Source of the DNA: Clostridia bacterium
GTDB lineage: Bacteria > Bacillota > Clostridia > Christensenellales > UBA3700
Direction: 5' to 3'
NCBI GenBank assembly: GCA_029061605.1
Contig: JAIDRT010000050.1
Coordinates: 1 to 64,000, forward strand
DNA: 64,000 bases
Shown: in pieces, positions 17,158 to 26,473 of the stretch
Position numbering within the stretch: the first letter of the stretch is position 1
Layout: every line of letters begins with the position of its first letter
Notes under the pieces: model-generated
The model's input: only the letters and a program-made list of their open reading frames with translations
What the model was told of the DNA's origin: nothing
Databases searched by the model: none
Made by a program: the position numbers and the translations under genes

Positions 17158-17188
17158 GAAAGTGATGGATATTTTCCGTCATTTTTAT
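17158..17188 (+). terminator. Terminator after the GNAT gene
   Basis: TGATGGA (17163-17169) pairs with TCCGTCA (17175-17181) with one T-G wobble; flanking A and T runs extend the stem. Confidence 0.65.
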
Positions 17189-17269
17189 ATTTTACTCTGA
17201 CTTTTTGAATATTTATCACACTTGTCCAATAGTATATTGTAGAACAAAAGGGTTAAATGGAGTTTGACT

Positions 17270-19168
17270 TTGGACAAGATATCGCATTTTTCTATTAAGA
17301 AGAGATTTTTGGCAGGCTTGATATTGATAGTCGTGGCGTTTTTTGCGCTTTTTGCAAGGTTGTTTTACATTCAAGTGCTTTGGGGCACGACGTTGCAATA
17401 TAAGGCGTACGACCAATGGACGAGAGACTTGCCGTTCAGAGCAGACAGAGGAGATATTACTGATGTCAACGGCGTGGTATTGGCAAACTCAACGACAAGT
17501 TATACGCTTTACGCTCGTCCCAACGAAATGAAAGACGTAGATTATATTGCTTCGGCTATAGCAGATATCATAGATATGGACAAAAGCAAACTTGCCGAAA
17601 AACTGTCTAAGAAGGGAGTCAGCGAGATCACTGTGGCAAAAAATCTAAGCAAAGAGCAAATGCTTGCTCTCATTGCGACTGACGTCAATGGACTTTATTT
17701 GACTGCCAATAGCGACAGATATTATAATTACGGCAATTTTCTTACGCAAGTGCTTGGCTTTACCAACAGTGACGGCGTGGGGCAAAGCGGAGTTGAGTTG
17801 TATTATGACGAATATTTAAAGGGCGTCAACGGAGCGTCGTATACTCAGACGGATTTGATAGGTAGACAATTGAATTCCAACGTCACAACTTACGTTGATT
17901 CAATTAAAGGAATGACCACTGCGTTGACGATAGACTATTATATGCAAAACTTTGCGCAAAAGGCAGTGGAGGACGCTCAGACAAAATATAGCGCAAAGTC
18001 TGCAAGTTGTTTGATAATGAGCGCAAAGACCGGCGCTATCAAGGCAATGGCAAGCGCGCCGACGTACGATCTCAACGACATACCGAGAGACGATATGGAT
18101 CTTTTGTTGCAAGGCTCGCGCAACCTTTTGGTTACAGACACTTATGAGCCGGGCTCAACTTTCAAGATACTCACCTCGGCAATAGGTATGACGGAAAACG
18201 CAATAAAGAATTCTTATTATTGCGGCGGCGGAAGCGTAGTTGACGGACAGAGGATTAAGTGCTGGAGAAGTATAGGGCACGGATCGCAAGACTTCCAGCA
18301 CGGAATACAAAATTCTTGCAACTGCGTTTTTATGGACATTGCTCTCACTGTCGGCAAAGATAAGATGTATAGTTATTTTGAAAAATTTGGGCTTGGCGCA
18401 AAGACAAACGTCGATATAACAGGCGAAGCAAAGGGAATTATGCTGCCGGTAAGTTCAGTGCAGAACGTGGATATTGCAAGAATTGGTTTTGGGCAGGCGA
18501 TAGCAGTTACGCCTATTCAACTTGCGACGGCGGTGTCATCCGTCATCAACGGCGGAAATCTTTATACTCCTTATATCGTTGACAAAATAACCGACGTGAA
18601 GGGCAACGTTGCGTATTCTCACACGCCGACAGTCAAAAATACCACGGTAGATTCTTCAGTAGCAGCCACGCTAAAAGAATATCTATATAGCGTTGTTTCG
18701 GAGGGCGGCGGTAAGAACGCTTACGTGCCGGGCTATAATATCGGCGGTAAGACGGGTACGGCGCAGAAATATGAAAATGGCGCAATTGCAAGAGGCAAAT
18801 ATATATCGTCATTTATTGGCTTTGCCGACGTGGGGGATGATACTTTGGTATGTCTTCTTCTTGTCGATGAGCCTCAAGGCTACGTTTATTATGGAAGTAT
18901 CGTTGCGGCGCCATACGTAGGAGAAATATTCTCAAGCATATTTGCCTATAAGAATATCAAGCCGACTTTAAATCCTGACGACTTGGGATATACTGAAGTT
19001 GAGATGCCGTATCTCTTGGGTATGAATATTGCAGACGCGATAGTTGCGCTTAAGAAGGCAGGCTTGGATTATGAGATAGACGGCGAAAGCGGAAAAGTGA
19101 CATATCAGTTTCCTTCGGCAGGGCAAAAAGTGCGAAGTTCGTCTGTTGTTATGTTTTCCACGAGTTGA
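17270..19168 (+). CDS. Division transpeptidase (class B PBP) with C-terminal PASTA domain, FtsI/SpoVD type
   Basis: About 632 residues. A membrane helix at about 12-37 is followed by a dimerisation domain and the transpeptidase domain with SxxK (STFK, S296), SxN (SCN, S349) and KTG (K494), then one PASTA domain (about 575-632). It crosslinks septal peptidoglycan; one PASTA copy and the dcw location fit vegetative FtsI or sporulation SpoVD, which cannot be separated by eye. TTG 17270 is preferred over TTG 17264 because GGAG ends 7 nt before it. murE follows 153 nt later. Confidence 0.92.
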   Translation: MDKISHFSIKKRFLAGLILIVVAFFALFARLFYIQVLWGTTLQYKAYDQWTRDLPFRADRGDITDVNGVVLANSTTSYTLYARPNEMKDVDYIASAIADIIDMDKSKLAEKLSKKGVSEITVAKNLSKEQMLALIATDVNGLYLTANSDRYYNYGNFLTQVLGFTNSDGVGQSGVELYYDEYLKGVNGASYTQTDLIGRQLNSNVTTYVDSIKGMTTALTIDYYMQNFAQKAVEDAQTKYSAKSASCLIMSAKTGAIKAMASAPTYDLNDIPRDDMDLLLQGSRNLLVTDTYEPGSTFKILTSAIGMTENAIKNSYYCGGGSVVDGQRIKCWRSIGHGSQDFQHGIQNSCNCVFMDIALTVGKDKMYSYFEKFGLGAKTNVDITGEAKGIMLPVSSVQNVDIARIGFGQAIAVTPIQLATAVSSVINGGNLYTPYIVDKITDVKGNVAYSHTPTVKNTTVDSSVAATLKEYLYSVVSEGGGKNAYVPGYNIGGKTGTAQKYENGAIARGKYISSFIGFADVGDDTLVCLLLVDEPQGYVYYGSIVAAPYVGEIFSSIFAYKNIKPTLNPDDLGYTEVEMPYLLGMNIADAIVALKKAGLDYEIDGESGKVTYQFPSAGQKVRSSSVVMFSTS

Positions 19169-19321
19169 GTACGTTAGGTCTTTGCTCGGCATAACGCTCA
19201 ATAATGCTTTTTTGTTGTATTTTGATACGATAATGTCGAAGATTGTTAAAGGTATTGCAAAGGCTTTTTTAATAATTTAATATATATAAAAATAATAATT
19301 ACGCATATATAGGAGAGACGT

Positions 19322-20770
19322 ATGTTGCTTGACAAGTTGATAGACGGTTGCAATATTTTGAGTATAGACGGAGACGCAAAAATCGACGTTAAAAAGATAA
19401 AAATAAATTCCGCTGAGATAGAAGAGGGAGATTGCTTTATTGCTTTGGTGGGCAAAAAGTCAGACGGACACAAGTTTGCCGACGAAGCCATTGCAAGAGG
19501 AGCAAAAGCAGTGGTATGTTGCAACGACTATTCCAACTCGCTTGCGACTGTTGTCAAAGTTGACGATACTCGCAAGGCTTATAGCATTATGGCAAGCAAT
19601 TATTATAATAATCCCTCTGAAAAACTCAAACTTATCACCGTCGTTGGTACCAACGGCAAGTCGACTACTTCTTATTTAATCAAAGAGTTGTTGCAGAGAG
19701 GGGGAGTCAACTGCGGACTTATCGGCACAATGTACTATGAGTACGGCGACGTCAGACTTACTGCAAACCTTACGACTCCCGATCCGCTTGAACTTCAAGG
19801 GCTGTTTGCAAAAATGCTTGACGCAGGTATGCAGTACGTCGTAATGGAACTGTCAGCGCACGCCATATACCTCAACAAACTTTACGGCGCAACTGCCGAA
19901 ATGAGCGTATTTACCAATCTTTCGCAAGACCATCTTGACTTTTTTGGCAATATGACGGACTACGGAGACTGCAAAAAGGGGTACTTTCAAAAGGCAAATA
20001 CAAAACTTGCCATTGTCAACGTCGACGACGCTTTGGGGTTGAAGATTATAAAAGAAAATAAGTTGCCTATAATTACTTACGGATTGGAAAATCCAAGCGA
20101 CGCTTTTGCGATCAACGTCACGACGAGAGATTACGGCGAAAGTTTTGTTGCCAACGTACTAGACGAGATATTGGATGTAGACTGCAAATTCTTTGGACAG
20201 TTCAACGTCTACAATATGTTGGGAGCGCTTGTCGTAGCAAAAAAGGTGGGATTGCCTAATTCCGTCATAATGAAAAATCTACCTCAAATTGATCCGCCTG
20301 ACGGAAGATTCAACGTGCTCCGCAAAGACGGCGTAACTTACGTAGTAGACTTTGCGCATACCCCTGACGGTATTTTTAATTTGCTCAAAGAGGGGCGGCA
20401 CTTGACTGACAAAAAGGTGATTACGATATTTGGTTGCGGAGGCGACAGGGACGTGACGAAAAGACCTATAATGGGCAAGATAGTAAGCGAGATGAGCGAC
20501 GTTATAATAGTCACTTCAGACAATCCGCGCACGGAAAGCCGAGAGGGAATTGCAAGCGATATTCTTCAGGGGGTAAATCCCAAGGGGCATCTATACGTCG
20601 AACTTGACAGGGCAAAGGCAATTCGTCTTGGCGTAGAACTTGCAGATAAAGGCGATTGCGTGTTTATAGCAGGCAAAGGGTGCGAGAATTATATTGACGA
20701 AAACAACGTCAAGACGCCTTATTCAGATATGCAAGAGTTGTTGTCCGCAACGGCAGAGGGAGGAGTATGA
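19322..20770 (+). CDS. murE: UDP-MurNAc-tripeptide synthetase MurE (meso-DAP adding)
   Basis: 482-residue Mur ligase adding the third stem-peptide residue. ATP motif GTNGKSTTSYL is near residue 110. The substrate-specificity motif reads DNPR (SDNPRTE near residue 400), which in the family indicates meso-diaminopimelate rather than lysine. ATAGGAGAG precedes ATG 19322. The mraY start overlaps its stop by 4 nt (ATGA). A single TGTCGAA heptamer occurs upstream near 19234; alone it is weak evidence for Spo0A. Confidence 0.96.
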   Translation: MLLDKLIDGCNILSIDGDAKIDVKKIKINSAEIEEGDCFIALVGKKSDGHKFADEAIARGAKAVVCCNDYSNSLATVVKVDDTRKAYSIMASNYYNNPSEKLKLITVVGTNGKSTTSYLIKELLQRGGVNCGLIGTMYYEYGDVRLTANLTTPDPLELQGLFAKMLDAGMQYVVMELSAHAIYLNKLYGATAEMSVFTNLSQDHLDFFGNMTDYGDCKKGYFQKANTKLAIVNVDDALGLKIIKENKLPIITYGLENPSDAFAINVTTRDYGESFVANVLDEILDVDCKFFGQFNVYNMLGALVVAKKVGLPNSVIMKNLPQIDPPDGRFNVLRKDGVTYVVDFAHTPDGIFNLLKEGRHLTDKKVITIFGCGGDRDVTKRPIMGKIVSEMSDVIIVTSDNPRTESREGIASDILQGVNPKGHLYVELDRAKAIRLGVELADKGDCVFIAGKGCENYIDENNVKTPYSDMQELLSATAEGGV

Positions 20771-21774
20771 GCGAAGAGATAAAGATAATACTTGCTTTGA
20801 TAAGTTCTTTTGCGCTGGCGATGCTTATTGCTCCGCTTGTCATAAGAGGAATGAAGGCGCTCAAGGCAGGACAGCCTATACTTGAGTACGTGGACAAGCA
20901 CGAGGGAAAGAGCGGCACGCCGACTATGGGCGGTATTATATTTTTGTTGCCAATGGCAATTATCACGCCGATTTTTTCTATTGGCGGAGGCAAGATGGGA
21001 ATCGTCGCTATGGCTATCACGTTGAGTTACGGCTTGGTGGGGCTTCTCGACGATTTTCTCAAAGTCAAATTAAAGCACAACAAAGGACTTAAAGCCTATC
21101 AGAAGATCATAGGTCAACTGGGTATTGCAATAATTGCATCAATTTATTGCTATAAAAACAACTATATCGGTTCAACGATAGAGTTGCCTTTTTGCGACGT
21201 CACTATAAATTTAAAATGGTGGTTTTTGCCGTTTTGTCTTATTATCTATATCGCAATGACAAATGCGGTCAATCTCACTGACGGACTTGACGGATTGGTG
21301 GCAAAGACTTCGTCTGTCAATCTTGTTTTCTACGCAATTATAATTTACGTTTGTTATTATTACGCAAAGCAAATGGGACAGACTTTTTATACACAAGAGT
21401 TATTGTCACTTGAGTATTTTGCAATAGCGTTGTTGGGAGCGACTTTGGCTTTTATATGGCAAAACAATTTTCCAGCAAAGATATTTATGGGAGATACCGG
21501 CTCGTTGGCAATGGGCGGAGCGCTGGCTTGTCTGGCAATTTTTATTTCTCAACCGCTAATAATTCTTTTGACAGGCATAATGTATATAGTTTCGTGCATA
21601 TCAGTAATATTGCAGGTGGCAAGTTTTAAGATAAGAAAGAAGAGAATTTTTCTCATAGCGCCTTATCATCACCACCTCGAATATAAAGGTATTCACGAGA
21701 ACAGAGTAGTAAGTTTTTATGCAATTATCACTTTTATTGCAAGCGCAGTTGCGTTGATTTCTGTCCTCGTATAG
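20767..21774 (+). CDS. mraY: Phospho-MurNAc-pentapeptide transferase MraY (lipid I synthesis)
   Basis: 335 residues with about ten membrane helices. Catalytic and binding motifs: LLDDFLKVKLKHNKGL near 95-110, NLTDGLDGL near 168, MGDTGSLAMGG near 240 and the HHHLE motif near 298. It transfers phospho-MurNAc-pentapeptide to undecaprenyl phosphate. It follows murE directly: murF, usually between them, is missing. murD follows after 8 nt with AGGAGGG. Confidence 0.96.
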   Translation: MSEEIKIILALISSFALAMLIAPLVIRGMKALKAGQPILEYVDKHEGKSGTPTMGGIIFLLPMAIITPIFSIGGGKMGIVAMAITLSYGLVGLLDDFLKVKLKHNKGLKAYQKIIGQLGIAIIASIYCYKNNYIGSTIELPFCDVTINLKWWFLPFCLIIYIAMTNAVNLTDGLDGLVAKTSSVNLVFYAIIIYVCYYYAKQMGQTFYTQELLSLEYFAIALLGATLAFIWQNNFPAKIFMGDTGSLAMGGALACLAIFISQPLIILLTGIMYIVSCISVILQVASFKIRKKRIFLIAPYHHHLEYKGIHENRVVSFYAIITFIASAVALISVLV

Positions 21775-21782
21775 GAGGGCAA

Positions 21783-23111
21783 ATGCAAAACGTACTTATA
21801 ATAGGCTGGGGTATCAGCGGCAAGGGGGCTTGCAAACTTCTGCTGGCTCAAGGCGCAAAAGTCAGCGTATATAGCGACAGTCCCATAGATTTGACGGATT
21901 ATCCTCAAGTGACGGACTTGTCTGATAGAGATAACTTCGACGTTATCAACGGAAAAGACTTGGTCGTGATATCCCCAAGTATATCACAGGAGCACCATTT
22001 GGTGGAGTACGCAAAAAGATACAGCGTGCCAGTGATAGGCGAGATAGAACTGGGGTACAGATTTTGCAAGGGCAAGATAGTTGCGGTGACCGGTACCAAC
22101 GGCAAGACTACCACTACAAAACTTATTGGAGATATTCTCAATTCAAGCGGAAAAAAAGCGTATGCTCTCGGCAATATAGGCAGATCATTTTGTGAGAGTG
22201 TTGAGCAAATCAAACAGGACGAGATAGCCGTGCTTGAAGTGTCGTCCTTTCAACTTGAAAGTATCAAGGATTTTCATCCGCTCGTAGCAAGTTGTCTCAA
22301 CGTGACTCCTGATCACTTTGAGAGACACAAAAATCTTCAAAACTATGCAAATGCAAAATTCAATATTTTTATCAATCAAGGCGCCGAAGATAGCGCTATC
22401 CTCAATTACGACGATGAAATTACGAGAAATTTCAGCAATCTGATCTCCTCAAAAGTTTATTACACGAGCGTCCGCAACAAGGTAAAAGGCGCCTACGTAA
22501 GAGATGGTAAGATATATCTCTATTTTGACGACGAGTGCGAATTTATGTCTTTGGACGAAATTCCGCTCAAGGGCGATTACAACTATCAAAACGTAATGAC
22601 GGCTATTCTTACCTGTCGGCTGTTGGGAGTAAATAGCCAAGATATAATTTTGGGTATCAAGAATTTTACGCCGCCAAGATACCGTAATCAATTTATCGGC
22701 AATTATATCGGCAAAAACTTTTTCAACGATTCCAAAGCCACCAACATTGACAGCGCAATAAAAGCGTGTAGGGCTATGCAGGGAGACACCGCGCTCATAG
22801 TCGGCGGGTATGACAAGGGCATTGCCTATGACGGATTTTTCTCTTGCCTTCCTGATACGGTCAAGCATATTATCGCCACCGGCGACAACGTGTATTCTAT
22901 AATGCAGTTTTTGCCGTCGTATCACGAGTATACATTTGAGATCACATCTTCCTTGGAGCGCGCGACGCAACTTGCCGTAAGCAAAGACGTGCGCAACGTG
23001 CTTTTTTCTCCCACGACGTCGAGTTTTGACAGATACTCAAGTTATGTTGAAAGAGGTGAGCACTTTGATATGATAGTCAAATCGTTGAGGGAGAATGGCA
23101 GTGGAGAATAA
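21783..23111 (+). CDS. murD: UDP-MurNAc-L-alanine:D-glutamate ligase MurD
   Basis: 442 residues; cytoplasmic ligase adding D-glutamate. The N-terminal UDP-binding Rossmann part begins IIGWGISGKGA, the ATP motif GTNGKTTTTKLIG is near 109, and the central DHFERHKN stretch and C-terminal SPTTSSFDRYSSYVERGEHF signature are present. AGGAGGG precedes the start. Its last 17 nt overlap ftsW, implying translational coupling. Confidence 0.96.
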   Translation: MQNVLIIGWGISGKGACKLLLAQGAKVSVYSDSPIDLTDYPQVTDLSDRDNFDVINGKDLVVISPSISQEHHLVEYAKRYSVPVIGEIELGYRFCKGKIVAVTGTNGKTTTTKLIGDILNSSGKKAYALGNIGRSFCESVEQIKQDEIAVLEVSSFQLESIKDFHPLVASCLNVTPDHFERHKNLQNYANAKFNIFINQGAEDSAILNYDDEITRNFSNLISSKVYYTSVRNKVKGAYVRDGKIYLYFDDECEFMSLDEIPLKGDYNYQNVMTAILTCRLLGVNSQDIILGIKNFTPPRYRNQFIGNYIGKNFFNDSKATNIDSAIKACRAMQGDTALIVGGYDKGIAYDGFFSCLPDTVKHIIATGDNVYSIMQFLPSYHEYTFEITSSLERATQLAVSKDVRNVLFSPTTSSFDRYSSYVERGEHFDMIVKSLRENGSGE

Positions 23112-24216
23112 GTGGAAGATACATAACAAGTTGTTGGTATTCAGCGCAATATTCTTAGCGCTATTTGGACTTGTTATGCAATACAGCGCAAGTTGTTATT
23201 CGGCGGAGCGCCAGTTTGGCGACGCGTTTTATTACGTAAAAAAGCAGGCGATAGCCTTGGTATTTGCAATCGTCGTATTATACGCCGTCAAATTTATCAA
23301 GACGGCTTGGCTTAAGAAGTGGCGTTACGTGATATTGGCGTTTTCGGCAATATTGCTGGCTTTGGTTTTTGTGCCAAAGATCGGCGTAGAGAATTACGGT
23401 GCAAAGCGTTGGATAAATCTAGGCTTTACGACTATGCAACCGTCTGACGTAGCAAAGTTTGCTTTAGTGATTTTTATTGCAGGCTGTCTGGACAAGAAGA
23501 GCAGTTTAAAATTTAAGAATATGATCCCAATACTTATCGCAACGACGTTGGTGTGCGGTCTCATTATGTTGGAGCCAAATATGTCGGTGACTATGTGCGT
23601 GGGTATGGTCGTGCTGATTATGCTTTTCGTGGGCGGCTGCGATTACAAGCATTTTTTGGTTATGGCAGTTCCGGTGGTTGCCGGCGTTATCGCATTGATA
23701 CTTATTGAGCCCTACAGAGTAAAGAGACTTATGGCGTTTATTGACCCTTGGGCGTCTCCACTCGGCGAGGGATATCAACTCATTCAGTCCTATTATGCTT
23801 TGGGCAGCGGCGGACTGTTTGGGCTTGGGCTTTTCAATTCCCGTCAAAAATATCTCTTTTTGACTTTTTCAGAGAGTGATTTTATTCTTTCGATCGTGGG
23901 TGAAGAACTTGGTTTTGTTGGGTTGGTATTGGTGCTTTGCGTATTTATCATAATCACCGCGCAGGGGCTCAAAATAGCAAAAAACGCAGACAACCGTTTT
24001 GACAGTTACCTCGCTTGCGGTATTACGTCCGTCATTGCTATACAGACATTGCTCAACGTTGCCGTTATCTCCGGCAGTATCCCGCCCACAGGCATACCGC
24101 TTCCGTTTATCAGCAACGGCGGTACGTCGCTCGTGTGTTTTATGGCTGGCATAGGCGTGCTTGAGAATATAGCCTCAAAATCACAAAGGGGCTATCTCAA
24201 TCATAAAATATATTGA
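23095..24216 (+). CDS. ftsW: Septal peptidoglycan polymerase FtsW (SEDS family)
   Basis: 373 residues, about ten membrane helices. SEDS landmarks: GAKRWINLGFTTMQPSDVAKFA near 102-123, the long external loop FIDPWASPLGEGYQLIQSYYALGSGGLFG near 217-245, and the IPFISNGGTS-type motif near 340. It polymerises lipid II with its cognate class B PBP, plausibly the 17270 gene. It overlaps murD; GTG 23101 is an alternative start with better ribosome-binding spacing. SpoVE is a close paralogue and cannot be excluded. Confidence 0.93.
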   Translation: MAVENKWKIHNKLLVFSAIFLALFGLVMQYSASCYSAERQFGDAFYYVKKQAIALVFAIVVLYAVKFIKTAWLKKWRYVILAFSAILLALVFVPKIGVENYGAKRWINLGFTTMQPSDVAKFALVIFIAGCLDKKSSLKFKNMIPILIATTLVCGLIMLEPNMSVTMCVGMVVLIMLFVGGCDYKHFLVMAVPVVAGVIALILIEPYRVKRLMAFIDPWASPLGEGYQLIQSYYALGSGGLFGLGLFNSRQKYLFLTFSESDFILSIVGEELGFVGLVLVLCVFIIITAQGLKIAKNADNRFDSYLACGITSVIAIQTLLNVAVISGSIPPTGIPLPFISNGGTSLVCFMAGIGVLENIASKSQRGYLNHKIY

Positions 24217-24318
24217 GAAAATAGCGCGTTGATTATCCGGCGCCTGTCGACTTTGATATTTTGAGGCGGCGTCGGACAGATATGATATGCCTATGCTTAT
24301 TACTTAATGGAGAGAGAT

Positions 24319-25569
24319 ATGAAAGAATACATAATAAATGGCGGTCGGGCATTGGATGGAACTGTGGAAATTCGCGGAGCAAAAAACAGTATCTTGCCTT
24401 TGCTTGCCGGTAGCATTTTGACAGATGAAATAACTGTGTTGCACAACTGTCCCAATATCAGCGACGTGGACAGTATGATAAAGATACTTGAAGGACTTGG
24501 AAGCAAAATAATTCGCAACGCAAGAGATATTGTCATAGATAATTCTATGGCTAATAAGAGCGAGATACCGGCGTACTTAGCGAAGGAATTGCGATCGTCG
24601 ATTTTTTTGCTAGGCTCGCTTTTGTCGCGTAACAAAAAAGCAAAAGTCGCTTATCCGGGCGGGTGTGACATAGGGCTTAGACCCATTGATATACATATTG
24701 CAGGCTTGAGAGAATTGGGGATAGAGATACAAGAGCAAGGCGGATACATATTTTGCAATTGCCAAAACGCAAAGTGCGCCGACGTCGTCTTGGATTTGCC
24801 CAGCGTAGGCGCTACGGAAAATCTTATGATGTCAAGCGTGTTTATAAAGGGCAGGACGGTTATCCGCAATTGCGCTAAAGAGCCCGAGATAGTCGACTTG
24901 CAAAGATTTCTCAACGCAATGGGCGCAAAGATAAAAGGCGCAGGCACCAGCGTTATCGTCGTTGAGGGCGTGGAAAAACTTCACGGTGTGGAGTATACTC
25001 CCATACCCGACAGAATTGTGGCGGGTACTTATCTCATTGCGACTGCAATGTGCGGCGGTAATGTGGAGTTGATCAACGTAAATCCTGAACATATATCATC
25101 GCTTATATCTAAATTATCAAAAACTACTTGCAAAGTGCATATAAAGAATGATAGAATATTAATCAAGAGCAAGGGCAGACAAAAAAGTCTTGATTGCATT
25201 GAGACGATGTATTACCCGGGATTTCCCACAGATTTGCAATCGCAGATTATGGCAATGCAGACTGTGTCAAGAGGTACGAGCGTAATCGTCGAGAATATAT
25301 TCGAGACGAGATTCAAGACAGCAGGCGAACTCAAGAAATTGGGAGCGGACATCACGATCAAGGGCAGAGTTGCCGTCGTCAAGGGAGTCAAGGAACTTAT
25401 TGGCGGAGAGGTGCACGCAAGCGATTTGAGGGGAGGCGCGTCGCTGGTGCTTGCGGGACTTGTCGCAGGCGGTCAGACTGTTGTCAAGGATATTTACCAC
25501 ATTGACAGAGGCTACGAGGATATGTCCGTCGACTTGCTTAAATTAGGCGCAAATATTAAAAGGACGTAA
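24319..25569 (+). CDS. murA: UDP-N-acetylglucosamine 1-carboxyvinyltransferase MurA
   Basis: About 416 residues; first committed step of peptidoglycan synthesis, using PEP. The active-site cysteine is C116 in PGGCDIGLRPIDIH; a Cys there is the fosfomycin target in the family. ATG 24319 is chosen over 24307 because GGAGAGA lies between them. In this cluster murA occupies the place where murG and murC usually stand, between ftsW and divIB. divIB follows after 1 nt. Confidence 0.95.
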   Translation: MKEYIINGGRALDGTVEIRGAKNSILPLLAGSILTDEITVLHNCPNISDVDSMIKILEGLGSKIIRNARDIVIDNSMANKSEIPAYLAKELRSSIFLLGSLLSRNKKAKVAYPGGCDIGLRPIDIHIAGLRELGIEIQEQGGYIFCNCQNAKCADVVLDLPSVGATENLMMSSVFIKGRTVIRNCAKEPEIVDLQRFLNAMGAKIKGAGTSVIVVEGVEKLHGVEYTPIPDRIVAGTYLIATAMCGGNVELINVNPEHISSLISKLSKTTCKVHIKNDRILIKSKGRQKSLDCIETMYYPGFPTDLQSQIMAMQTVSRGTSVIVENIFETRFKTAGELKKLGADITIKGRVAVVKGVKELIGGEVHASDLRGGASLVLAGLVAGGQTVVKDIYHIDRGYEDMSVDLLKLGANIKRT

Positions 25570-25570
25570 A

Positions 25571-26305
25571 ATGAGAAAAAGACTTTGGATAATACTTGGA
25601 ATAATCGTAGGCATAGCCGTGATTTCTGTTATGGCTTATTGCGTATTTTCCATAGGCAAAGTCGACGTCAATTCCACTGTCGATATTGCTGTATTGTCTC
25701 AAGAGGAAAAAGATGAGATAATTGCTTTGAGCGGTATACAAAAAGGCAAGAATATCTTTGCTATCGACGAGGATATTGCTATAAATAATATTGAGTTGAG
25801 TATGCCTACGCTCAAAGTAATATCTATCGAACGCACTTTTCCCAATGGCGTGTTTATCTATGTCACCAGACGTACGCCGGTATTTTATTTGCAATTGAGC
25901 GGCGGTCAGTACGCCATTTTGGACAGAGAACTCAAGGTGATTTCAATTCAAGACAATTACGACGCTCAACTTACTCAACTTGTTGGCGTGACTGCTGACA
26001 GCGTCAAGTTGGGTGAGACTTTGCCTGACAGTCAATTGCTTGCGACGCTTATCAAAGGAGCGGAGCGTTGTTCATTTATCAATGCGAGATTCAGCGCTTT
26101 TTATAGAAAGATCGTTGTGGAGAGTTCTTATATATATCTTACAAGCAATACCGGAGTGATTTTCCAACTGCCGATATCTTCCAATATCGACGAGAGCGTG
26201 ATGGGAAGTTACGGTTATTATTTTGAAGGCGCAAGTGAAAAGGGCAAGAGCGAGGGCTATATCTATCTTGATAAGCACGGCTGGTATTGGAAAGAGGCTC
26301 TTTAA
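25571..26305 (+). CDS. divIB: Cell division protein DivIB/FtsQ
   Basis: 244 residues: a very short cytoplasmic N-terminus (KRL), a membrane helix at about 4-25, a POTRA domain (about 30-100, including KVISIERTFPNGVFIYVTRRTPVFYL) and a beta domain. It scaffolds FtsL/DivIC with the septal synthase at the outer face of the membrane. The first POTRA strand, GKVDVNSTVDIAVLSQEE, is normal. It starts 1 nt after murA with AAGGACG inside the murA end, so coupled. No terminator is obvious before the ftsA promoter 130 nt downstream. Confidence 0.9.
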   Translation: MRKRLWIILGIIVGIAVISVMAYCVFSIGKVDVNSTVDIAVLSQEEKDEIIALSGIQKGKNIFAIDEDIAINNIELSMPTLKVISIERTFPNGVFIYVTRRTPVFYLQLSGGQYAILDRELKVISIQDNYDAQLTQLVGVTADSVKLGETLPDSQLLATLIKGAERCSFINARFSAFYRKIVVESSYIYLTSNTGVIFQLPISSNIDESVMGSYGYYFEGASEKGKSEGYIYLDKHGWYWKEAL

Positions 26306-26438
26306 GATTTAAATATATTATGCAATTTTTAAAAAGTGATATTTTGACAATTTTATCCTAATTCAGACAAGAAGATGGATATTACTACAAAAAAATTTAA
26401 CTTTTACCGCCATTTATGAAAAACTTTATTGTTCTGCG

Positions 26439-26467
26439 TTGACATTATAATATTATAATATTATAAT
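26439..26467 (+). promoter_or_regulatory. Promoter of ftsA-ftsZ, predicted leaderless
   Basis: TTGACA (26439-26444), 17-nt spacer, TATAAT (26462-26467), 6 nt (AAATGT), then ATG 26474. The spacer and -10 consist of three tandem ATTATAAT units (26444-26467), so TATAAT occurs three times; only the last is at 17 nt from the -35. No Shine-Dalgarno. Confidence 0.75.
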
Positions 26468-26473
26468 AAATGT